DNA of 64,000 nucleotides, from the NCBI GenBank assembly GCA_030142905.1, contig JASJOG010000048.1, forward strand, positions 501,501 to 565,500, read 5' to 3'. Below are positions 57,901 through 64,000 of this stretch, piece by piece. The translations under genes and the position numbers were made by a program. This stretch comes from Heliopora coerulea (Eukaryota > Cnidaria > Anthozoa > Scleralcyonacea > Helioporidae). The stretch's first letter is position 1; each line of letters opens with the position of its first letter. A model generated the notes under the pieces. That model saw only the letters and a program-made list of their open reading frames with translations. It had not been told where the DNA came from and made no database searches.

Positions 57901-60658
57901 AAGTATAGCTAGGAATGGTGATCAATATAAAACAACCAAAAAGGCACTGAAAATGTCAAATGCTTCAGACGTAAAAACAAAAGTATATGTACTAGATCGA
58001 GAACCAGAGTGAAACGAATCAAGATTTCGAATCAACGGTTTCAATTCTCCACATATCCAAAGTGGAAGCTCTATAAATGTCCATGATGGCGATAACGAAG
58101 GCTAACAGGTGAACATAAAAAATCCAAAACGACAAACTGGGTTGGCGAGAAAAGTTTCTTTCGAAGTCAATAAAAGCTTTTCTAAAGCCAAAAAAACTTA
58201 ACCACAAGGTGTGAAAGATAGAAGGGAGGGAGAGAGGGAGAGAGGGAGGGAGGAAGGAAGGAAGGAAAGAAGGAAGGAAGGGAGGAAAGAAGGAAGGAAG
58301 GAAGGGAGGAAGGAAGGAAGGAAGGGAGGAAGGAAGGAAAGAAGGGAGGAAGGAAAGAAAGGAAAGGAAGGGAGGAAGGAAAGGTAAGAAAGGAAGGAAG
58401 GAAAAAGGAAGGAAGGAAGGAAGGAAGGAAGGGAGGGAGGAAGGAAGGAAGGAAAGAAAGAAAGAAAGAAGGAAGGGAGGGAGGAAGGAAGGAAGGAAGG
58501 AAGGAAATAAGGGAAGAAGGAAGGAAGGAAGGGAGGAAGGAAGGAAGGAAGGAAGGAAAGAAAGAAAGAAGGAAGGGAGGAAGGAAGAAAGGAAGGAAGG
58601 AAGGAAGGAAGGGAGGGAGCAAGGGAGGGAGGGAGGGAGGAAGGAAGGAAGGAAGGAAGGAAGGAAGGAAGGAAGGAAGGGAGGAAGGAAGGAAGGAAGG
58701 AAGGAGGGAGGGAGGAAGGGAGGGAAGGAGGGAGGGAGGGAGGGAGAAAGAGAGAGAGAATTCATCACTGAAAAAAAGCAGCAAAGAAATGAAGTCAAAA
58801 ACCAAAAACATGCATAACTTATGAAATAATACAGATACCAGAAGAATCTCTAGGTAATCAAAATCCTCCAAATTGTACATCAAAACATACCCAGGGGTAG
58901 ATGCTGAAGTTACTAAACACCATATTTTGTCATATTTACATAAGAGCCCTAATAAAATAACACTGCATTGTTGAACAAATGATTTATAGAACAAGAGTTG
59001 AACACAAATTGTGGACAATATTGTACAATTATATGATAAATATAATATGTAAGCACTAGTATTGTAATTCTATTTCAGAATCATCCTCAGAGATATACAT
59101 GAACAGAAACTTTTCATGATAATCTGACACTGTCAAAGTCTACTGAAAAAATGTTGACTTGAGTGGGTTTTGAACTTGCACCTTTGGGATACAGGTCCAC
59201 CAATCTACATGTTGAACTATCGAGTCCACAGGGATTGGGGCAAGTTTTATCCAATTTAAGTGCTCAAGATATTCTCATGACAACTTAATGCTTATCCATG
59301 AGAGGATGTGCAGTGTTTCCATTCTATTTCAGAATCATCCTCAGAGATATACATGAACAGAAACTTTTCATGATAATCTGACACTGCTAAAGTCAACTGA
59401 AAAATGTTGACTCAAGTGGGATTTGAACTCGCACCTTCGGGATACCAGTCCACCACTCCACCTGTTGAGCTATCAAGTCCACAGGGATTGGAGGCAAGTT
59501 TCATCTAATTTAAGTGCACAAGATATTCTTATGACAACTTCATGCTTATCCATGAGAGGATGTGCAGTGTTTCAATTCTACTTCAGAATCACTCTCAGAG
59601 ATATACATGAGCAGAAATGTTTTATGAATTTTTTCAAACAGTTCAAACTTCTCAAGATTATCATGAAAACTTTCTGTTCCTGTATATCTCTGAGGATAAT
59701 TGGATAAATTGTGTATGGTTAAAATTTTTTACCAGGAAAGGCATCTGATGATTATTCCAGATTTGTAAAATGACTTGTCAAGCTTAAAACTTACTTGTCC
59801 ACAAAATGTATGGAAGTACTACCTCCAGTCACTAACAAGCCTAATATATTTAAATTTTTTATTAATTCAAGAATCAACTCATCAAGGGGGGATTCTCATC
59901 CCTTTGAGGAGTAAAATCGTCTGTTGTCAGCCAGAATAAAATATTAAAGTGCACCCTTACACCTCAATGGGTTAATATTTTATATACTTCATGAAGCTAA
60001 TAGCACCTGTTTTGCTAAAACATTAGAACATGAATGCTTACCATAAATCTGGCTGGGACAAACTGATAAAGGACTGAAGTCAACTTGACTCCTAGTGTGG
60101 CAGCTGGCCAGGCAATTGTATTGTACATACATGTATCAGAATGCATTAAAGCAGTCCACCTATGAAATGTAATATTCATTTTCCACCATTTAAGATAGGA
60201 ATAATGTTTTACCGAACAAGACCCAGAAACTATGAAAATGAACTGTTGTTACACATGAACAACCTCACCAGGCTAAAAACTCTAAACTGCCAAGGGCCAG
60301 AAGCTGCCAAAAGAGCAGCACTGACTGACGACATGGAAATATTTTACAGGTGATTCTCAATACATAACTTCATAATAGTTCACTTTCTCAAAAATATTTT
60401 GCTTAAAATAAAGAAAGCCAATAATGCTTTAAATGCAATCGATCCCCCCCAGAGGGCTGTGGCGTCGCACAAACACAAAACTCTTCTATTTACCTAGCAA
60501 TTTTATACAATAAGCTTGATTTCCAGCTCACCTTTCTTTGTTGCATTAAAAAAGGGTGGACCCCAAGTATTTACTACAAGGGGTAATGGCGACGGCATTA
60601 CAAGCACGATGATGTAATTCAATGAAACGATTGGTAAGAGTAACTTCGAACTGGTCAT
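36531..60658 (-). CDS. AGA: Aspartylglucosaminidase (twelve exons, complete)
   Basis: Exons on the minus strand are 60658-60532, 57393-57285, 56337-56290, 54661-54549, 52967-52907, 45768-45717, 44444-44389, 42785-42724, 42621-42546, 41775-41668, 39430-39297 and 36646-36531. All sites are GT-AG and all phases agree, giving 1062 nt, 353 aa (human 346). The enzyme is a lysosomal N-terminal-nucleophile hydrolase that cleaves the GlcNAc-Asn bond of glycoasparagines. The signal peptide is [20 protein letters not shown], followed by [11 protein letters not shown]. Active-site residues are Trp32, Ser79 (GSPDE), nucleophile Thr208 (NHDTIG, the autocleavage site), Thr226 (GTSTNG), Arg236 and Asp239 (RVGD), and Thr259-Gly260 (AATGDGD). 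The last exon reads [14 protein letters not shown] and stops at 36531. No lesion was seen. Introns carry many transposons. The 5'-most ATG in frame with the signal peptide was taken as the start. Confidence 0.92.
36864..37030. mobile_element. Foldback MITE with about 46-bp inverted ends (AGA intron 11)
   Basis: The left arm GGGCAAAATCTCAGGCGACC continues ATAACGGGGAAAGCCGTTC. The right arm is its inverted copy with a few mismatches (GAACGGCTTTCCCCGCTATG, then GTCGCTTGAGATTTTGCCCC). About 75 bp lie between. An (AG)n tract follows at once. Confidence 0.8.
37034..37141. repeat. (CAGA)n and (GA)n microsatellite
   Basis: ACAG repeats lead into about 30 pure GA units. On the minus strand this yields spurious Ser-Leu repeat frames. 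Confidence 0.95.
37145..39296. other. AGA intron 11 remainder
   Basis: A SINE-like B-box and tail lie near 37324-37400 (GGGATCGAACCCGC). GC-rich GGGCCCCGGGTC near 38114 and GGGCCCGGGCCCCGGGGC near 39008 look like fragments of one dispersed element. No other feature was seen. Confidence 0.35.
40340..41480 (+). mobile_element. Degenerate LINE reverse transcriptase (AGA intron 10)
   Basis: Fragments in several plus frames, in the right order, are [36 protein letters not shown], then [12 protein letters not shown], [22 protein letters not shown] and YTDDINL-like pieces near 40560-40840. Later come [19 protein letters not shown] (41041-41099) and [15 protein letters not shown]. Stops and indels throughout mark an old CR1/L2-type copy. 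Confidence 0.6.
43745..44345. repeat. Long dispersed repeat, copy B (AGA intron 7)
   Basis: It matches the two halves of the 33740-34560 repeat in order, without the PLE-tail interruption. Its right end, CCACGCTACGCCACTGC, resembles a hAT terminus, which may place the family among hAT elements. Confidence 0.45.
44445..45716. other. AGA intron 6, no feature recognised
   Basis: I see no exon, terminal inverted repeat or retroelement reading frame. Confidence 0.35.
46240..47715 (-). mobile_element. Penelope-like element with RT and GIY-YIG (PLE 3)
   Basis: Read on the minus strand, the RT runs from YGLPKLHEQ (47560) and [19 protein letters not shown] (about 47370-47310) to [20 protein letters not shown], the catalytic YVDDSF, and [20 protein letters not shown] (47164-46905). 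The linker and a GIY-YIG domain follow to about 46245 with stops. RT plus GIY-YIG defines a PLE. It lies in AGA intron 5. Its 3' part is repeated inverted at 47716-48240. Confidence 0.8.
47716..48515 (+). mobile_element. PLE 3' half in inverted orientation to PLE 3 (PLE 4)
   Basis: The plus frame 47756-48238 reads [20 protein letters not shown], then [16 protein letters not shown] and [20 protein letters not shown], a full GIY-YIG domain. It is close to base-for-base the same as the reverse complement of 46245-46645. The tail ends with CTGAAGATGGCATGAG...GAAAC (48484-48511). Confidence 0.8.
48880..48995 (-). repeat. tRNA-like SINE fragment
   Basis: On the minus strand TTGTAGCTCACTTCGCAAAG (A-box-like) precedes CAGGCTCGATTCCCAGCC (B-box-like). 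It does not fold as a complete tRNA by eye. Confidence 0.4.
48996..49940. other. AGA intron 5, unassigned part
   Basis: Short local repetition GGATGAATGGACGGAATGGA / GATGAAAATGGATGAAAAAT occurs near 49577-49630. Nothing else was recognised. Confidence 0.35.
49945..51085 (-). mobile_element. Penelope-like element flanked by inverted repeats (PLE 5)
   Basis: The minus frame 50670-50107 contains [20 protein letters not shown] and [20 protein letters not shown], a GIY-YIG domain. Upstream, about 51000-50670, the end of an RT reads in broken frames ([20 protein letters not shown]). About 55 bp at the left end (TTTGAGACACGTTCTCTGAC ... CAAGCTTTCGACTAC) is repeated, inverted and essentially identical, at 51010-51075. 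The left copy contains the hairpin at 49999-50028. Confidence 0.75.
51200..51660 (-). mobile_element. PLE reverse transcriptase fragment (PLE 6)
   Basis: Minus-strand frames give [20 protein letters not shown] and then [38 protein letters not shown]. This is the RT catalytic-to-FLDxLV segment of a PLE of a different subfamily from PLE 3. Confidence 0.6.
51957..52170 (+). mobile_element. Penelope-like element tail after (AT)n
   Basis: An AT microsatellite (about 51957-51985) is followed by CTCTGAAGACGACC ... GCTGAAATGTCAGTCACA and GGGTTCTCCCAGGTTCAAAC, the same tail as at 33987-34130. Confidence 0.55.
53165..53502 (+). mobile_element. hAT transposase C-terminal fragment (AGA intron 4)
   Basis: The plus frame reads [20 protein letters not shown] then [20 protein letters not shown] and ends [13 protein letters not shown]. 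This is the conserved C-terminal dimerisation region of hAT transposases. Only about 110 codons survive. Confidence 0.75.
55200..55945. mobile_element. MITE with a second MITE nested in it (AGA intron 3)
   Basis: The outer element, read inverted, matches 62395-62660 (TTCTTATTGG..GACATTCAC, GACGGAGCTGTCCAAA, GGACGCTGATGACGTAACCA, CAGCAAAAATGGCC). It is split by an inner element at about 55484-55858 with ends TTTAGCATATACCTCG and CGAGGTATATGCTAA. Confidence 0.65.
56387..57195. mobile_element. Tigger/pogo-like element filling AGA intron 2
   Basis: The ends are CAGTGGAACCCCG at both termini (inverted), flanked by TA on each side. Internal text such as GGGGTGGCCATATTAACGGG and its variants recurs near both ends. 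These ends are typical of the Tigger/pogo branch of Tc1/mariner. A 60-codon frame at 56644 is all that remains of possible coding. It makes up 809 of the 947 bp of intron 2. Confidence 0.75.
58205..58758. repeat. (GGAA)n/(GGGA)n microsatellite, about 550 bp
   Basis: An imperfect purine-only tract of GGAA, GGGA and GAAA units lies in AGA intron 1. Minus-strand frames through it encode only Ser-Phe-Leu-Pro repeats and are not genes. Confidence 0.95.
59068..59704. repeat. 254-bp tandem duplication with tRNA-like boxes and an inverted end
   Basis: TTCTATTTCAGAATCATCCT starts at 59068 and again at 59322, and a third partial copy starts at 59576, so the unit is 254 bp. Each full unit holds a minus-strand tRNA-like stretch (second copy 59482-59417: GATAGCTCAACAGGTGGAG ... 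GGTGCGAGTTCAAATCCCAC). An inverted piece of the unit start lies at about 59653-59700. Confidence 0.8.
59885..59975. mobile_element. piggyBac-like MITE, copy 8 (AGA intron 1)
   Basis: CCCTTTGAGGAGTAAAATCG, then TCTGTTGTCAGCCAGAATAA and a right end CCTCAATGGGTTAA match the family. The left TTAA is lost. Confidence 0.45.
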
Positions 60659-60959
60659 ATTTCGATCCACCATCTTGAAACCATAGGTCGCCTAGCTGAT
60701 CGGATTGAGATATGTCATCATCGGCATGAACAATCAACGCTGATGAAATATGCAACGCGGTCAAGCTCGTTTCACCAATTACATTTGGCAGAAGTGCCAG
60801 TATTTAAGATACTACCTGCTGAAGTTTTTAAGGTGGTCTTACACCCAAAAACGTGTAAGATTCACCAGGCGGGAATCGTAGTCGTAGAATTAATATTATG
60901 GCCCAGCTCAAGATTCTAATATGAATAGCCATGACAGGATAAATCACGACAAATAACAA

Positions 60960-61200
60960 AGCATGTTAGTTTATAAAGGCTTTACTGACGTTTCGTTGCT
61001 GACGCGCAACATTTTCGAAGTGAAATAGGTGATGTATAGGTAAGGATTTTACAATAATATTTACAAGGTGTTGAAAAATGTTTAGCCAATGAGAGAGGAG
61101 GAAAGGTGAGAGAACAGTAGAAGAAGAGCGGAAGGAGAGAAGACTAATTAAAATAAGGCAAGTGGAACAGACCTGATGTTTTTGTTAAGGACAGGGTTAA
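60960..61200 (-). mobile_element. Penelope-like element tail
   Basis: On the minus strand the sequence has TTCGAAAATGTTGC-GCGTCA-GCAACGAAACGTCAG, a 5-bp hairpin followed by GAAACG, as in the other PLE tails. It lies upstream of the AGA start. Confidence 0.5.
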
Positions 61201-61536
61201 AGACTTACTCATTGGCAAATTTAAGCCTGTACTTTTTTTGAATAAGAAAGCAGTTCTCGCTTAATTAAAGCGAAAAATGATTCATAAGAGTCAGTGACCG
61301 TATTAATCTTTTGATAGATGATTTTCCTTTAAATTGTTTGGTAATTATATTGGCAAAATACTCTTGGCCCCATGCTTTGAAGTAAACCAAACTACGCTTT
61401 GCTTTATTAGAGGGGGTCCAGCAATTCAGTTGCCACTGTCCACTCGTGGACAATGACGTTTGGCACTGGATATATTGTATGTATGTATGTATTGGCATGC
61501 ATCTGTCACGAATGACAATGCGTAGTTTCTTCACTT

Positions 61537-62310
61537 TCAACCGTGGCGTTTGAGGCGCCTTGCTCTGAGTTTTGAGAGGTTTCTCTCGGTGTCTTTTATG
61601 CGTCCAGCATGAAGATTCGCTCTCCAGTTGTCTCGATCTTTGGAGAGAGAGGTCCAGGATTCTGGCTCGATGTCAAAGTCTTTAAGATCTCTCTTGATAA
61701 CGTCTTTGAATCTTAGCCTTGGCCGTCCGGTTTGGCGTGTTCCTTCTTGTAGTACTCCGTGAAGGAGAAGACGTGGGATGCGCTGTTTCGGCATTCGATT
61801 GACATGGCCTGCCCAGCGAAGCCGGAAAAACTTAAGCCTGGATGATAGTGGGCCGGAACCAGTGATATTAAAGATATCCTCATTCGTCATTTTGTCCTCC
61901 CAGGTTTTGCCAAGTATGAATCGTAGATTTCTGGTGTGGAAAGCACTCAGCTTGGACTCCTGAGGTCGGTATGTAGCCCAGCTCTCAGCTCCATATAGAA
62001 AGATGCTGAGGACACATGCCTCATACACCCTTACTTTAGTACGAATGCTAAGATGTCTGTTTTTCCAGACGCGCTTGGTCAGGCGACCAAATGTGGTGGA
62101 GGCTTTACCCAATCTTGTGGATATTTTTTTATCAAGTATCGTGTTCTTCGAAAGAGTGGAGCCAAGATGTGTACACTTGTCGACATCCTCAAGCTCTGTG
62201 TCTTTTATGGTGAAGCGGTGTGTGTCATTTGACTGTGACATAGTCACTGTCTTCTTCAGGCTTATGGTGAGTCCAAACTTGTCACAGGAGTCAGCAAAGC
62301 AGTCTAGCAA
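61537..62310 (-). mobile_element. Non-LTR retrotransposon ORF2, C-terminal fragment (257 aa)
   Basis: The minus frame reads LTISLKKTVTMSQ, TELEDVDKCTHLGSTLSKN and YEACVLSIFLYGAESWATYR. It continues FFRLRWAGHVNRMPKQRIPR and GRPRLRFKDVIKRDLKDF. These are the thumb and C-terminal parts of a LINE reverse transcriptase of a different lineage from the 20.9 kb copy. The palm domain is missing; the frame closes in repeat DNA at about 62320. Confidence 0.75.
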
Positions 62311-62319
62311 ATCTTGAAG

Positions 62320-62990
62320 CTGTTCATATAATGATGATACATAACGCTAAAACATGCTGATACATATATAATGACACCAATTATTATACATTCAAACTTC
62401 ATTCTTGTTTCTTATTGGTCGACATTCACCAGTTAATTCTCAATGTCCGAAAGCCGTGATATCATTTCCGCCGAATATCGTGACTTATTCGACGGAGCTG
62501 TCCAAAAACAATTAATTGGACGCTGATGACGTAACCACCTCAAAGCCGCGAAAAATTACAAAACAGCAAAAATGGCCTGCAGCAGTTTGAAAAGTTAATC
62601 GCACGAGTCCTTTTACTTCAAATCTTTTCTTGCATCTATCGCTGTTTTAAATGTATAATAAAACAATCATTGGATTCGGCTTACGCATAATATCAAGAGT
62701 CATCTAGACCTTGGTCAGTGTTATCCGCCTCAGCCTTTGGCTTCTGCAGATAACATTGACCTCGGTCTGGAAAATTCTTGATATCATGCTCAGCCTCATC
62801 CAATAGTTGTTCAATAATGCCGACACGTGATGCTAAATAACACTGATACATAATGATATCGCCACAGTATGCTGGTACATAACGCTAAACTATGCTGTTA
62901 CCGAACACAAAATATGATAATACAAAACGCAAAATAATGCTGACACATAACGCTGAATGACGTTGGTGCATAATGCTAAAAAATTCAACA
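62320..62990. repeat. Degenerate ~30-bp tandem repeat interrupted by two MITEs
   Basis: Units like ATGCTGATACATAACGCTAAA occur at 62324-62380 and again at 62815-62985. Between them lie a MITE (62395-62660, same family as 55200-55945) and a strong foldback (62669-62806), whose arms TTGGATTCGGCTTACGCATA and its near-inverse, and AGACCTTGGTCAGTGTTATC and its near-inverse, surround a CAGCC...GGCTTCTG centre. Confidence 0.65.
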
Positions 62991-63092
62991 TTAAAAAAAA
63001 AATTCAGTCATTCTGTCAGGATTAAAATATCCATTCGTTGTTAAACGTAAAGCGACATATGTTGTTATAAATAAACCAACAAATGATACTGT

Positions 63093-63597
63093 TCAACTCT
63101 TTCCTGGCTGGAGCTTCCCCTTTGACGAGTAAAATCATCTGGCGTCAGTGGAGTAACGAGGTAAATTGCCGCTCGGGGCGGGAGTGGAAAATGCCGGCCC
63201 CCCATAAAAAGTAAAGAAAGAACAAAAGAAGACTCAAAAAGCAGGCATACACAACGAATATTCTATCGAAAAATGGAAAATTCTTTCTCCACTATGTATA
63301 TTGAAGCAAATTACTAACCAGCACTCATGCGTAAACTTAGACAAACTTCACTGTTCAACAGCTATCAATCTGCAAATAAATAGTAATCAGTTGGTTTTAC
63401 GTTCGTCTATCAACAACATGAGAATGACTTATTATGTGGGTCAACGTTTTCAGGGCACTGATAGCCGAAAATGCCACCCTTCCAAAAACGGTCGCCAGGA
63501 GCATCTAGACCAATTGCCCCTCCCCCTCCGTTATGCCACTGTCTGGCGTTAGCCATAGTAAAATAACAGAAGTCTTACCCCACTGGGAAAGAGTTAA
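63093..63597. mobile_element. piggyBac-like MITE, copy 9, split by a hAT MITE
   Basis: TCAACTCTTTCCTGGCTGG ... GACGAGTAAAATCATCTGGC forms the left half and TCTGGCGTTAGCCATAGTAA ... GGGAAAGAGTTAA the right half. The interruption is the element at 63146-63541. Confidence 0.7.
63146..63541. mobile_element. hAT-type MITE nested in a piggyBac-like MITE
   Basis: The left end is CAGTGGAGTAACGAGG and the right end, reverse-complemented, CAGTGGCATAACGGAGG. TCTGGCGT lies on both sides (63138-63145 and 63542-63549), a perfect 8-bp target duplication. It is the same family as 5367-5565 and about twice as long. A short frame at 63301 is not supported as coding. Confidence 0.85.
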
Positions 63598-64000
63598 GCA
63601 GGTGTTGATTCTTCGTCTAATCAATTTATTTACAAATATTAAAGTATAAATTAACTCTTAATCACATTTCTTCGCTACAGCCACGTAATTTTCAAACACA
63701 ATTAATAGTTTCTAATATATAGTGAATATATATAGAGAGAATACAGCCGATCATAGGACGGAACCAAAAGGAGAATATTCGTCGCGTATTTGGATTCAAG
63801 AGACCTGGCAGAAACTGGTCGTTTGTCCATTATCGAGAATCAACTGATCAACTATTCTGTGTTGGTGTTGGCGGTACAGTAGTTGCGCACATTTTTCTCA
63901 CCTCTGTGATTAAGCTTTTATTCCGGCTCCGTGTAGCTTGCGGTGAAGAAGATTTTTTGCACTCCAAGCGTCTACACCGCAGGCTTGGCTCTTTGCAGTC
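63598..64000. other. Right edge, no feature recognised
   Basis: I see no exon or named repeat in the last 400 bases. Confidence 0.3.

Noticed and set aside
58019..59018. Two long overlapping minus-strand reading frames rich in Ser-Phe-Leu-Pro
   Set aside because: They are translations of the GGAA/GGGA microsatellite; no start context, domain or splice signal supports a protein.
59417..59482. Possible tRNA gene on the minus strand
   Set aside because: A and B boxes are present, but the acceptor and anticodon stems do not pair well by eye, and the unit is part of a 254-bp repeat; SINE-like is the better call.
60050..60170. Minus-strand open segment flanked by AG and GTAAGC ([20 protein letters not shown]...)
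   Set aside because: It looked like an exon, but the AGA reading frame joins perfectly from 60532 to 57393 without it and it matches no family I know.
60546..60764. Minus-strand frame beginning MTALHISSALIVHADDD
   Set aside because: It overlaps AGA exon 1 in another frame; the AGA frame carries the signal peptide and the conserved PLPLVVNTW.
1..64000. CRISPR arrays, operons, bacterial-type promoters or terminators
   Set aside because: The window is intron-bearing animal DNA; repeats found are transposons, SINEs and microsatellites, not spacer arrays.

Overview
The window is eukaryotic nuclear DNA from an animal. It is AT-rich, its genes are split by GT-AG introns, and degenerate transposable elements fill most of the space. 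The mix is typical of an anthozoan cnidarian such as a stony coral: a TRANK1-like gene, a cilia gene, many Penelope-like elements (PLEs), CR1/L2-type LINEs and dense short inverted-repeat elements. That taxonomic call is inference from remembered protein and repeat families, because no search could be run.

Three host genes were reconstructed. (1) On the + strand, about 824-20168, lies a TRANK1-like gene (TPR and ankyrin repeats plus a UvrD/Rep-type helicase). It is recognisable in five exons but looks broken: it has a one-base frameshift in an A11 run, a PLE fragment where helicase motifs III-V should be, and an in-frame stop near the C-terminus. (2) On the + strand, 29152-35348, lies a complete six-exon DNAAF6/PIH1D3 orthologue (187 aa), a dynein-arm assembly factor. 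An RFX-type X-box sits 16 bp upstream of its ATG. (3) On the - strand, 60658-36531, lies a complete twelve-exon aspartylglucosaminidase (AGA, 353 aa). All its exons join in phase, and every active-site residue aligns with the human enzyme at a constant offset of +2 from the nucleophile onward. DNAAF6 and AGA converge, with about 1.2 kb between their stop codons.

The rest is mobile DNA. There are at least six PLE remnants (9.3-10.3 kb; 12.6-14.4 kb; 46.2-47.7 kb; 47.7-48.5 kb; 49.9-51.1 kb; 51.2-51.7 kb) and three detached PLE tails. LINE pieces lie at 20.6-22.9, 26.8-28.3, 28.5-28.8, 40.3-41.5 and 61.5-62.3 kb. There is a hAT transposase fragment (53.2 kb), a Tigger/pogo-like element filling most of AGA intron 2, and a mariner-like MITE (23.3 kb). 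Two hAT MITEs have perfect 8-bp target duplications. A family of TTAA-flanked piggyBac-like MITEs recurs about nine times. Several foldback elements, tRNA-derived SINEs and microsatellites are also present.

The most interesting leads are a hammerhead-ribozyme-like signature shared by most PLE tails, inverted-repeat PLE structures, the broken TRANK1 helicase, the cilia-type promoter motif, a field of TTTCACATGTGAAA-like motifs at 19.4 kb and a 32-bp perfect palindrome at 4.0 kb. No CRISPR array, operon, rRNA or intact tRNA gene was seen.
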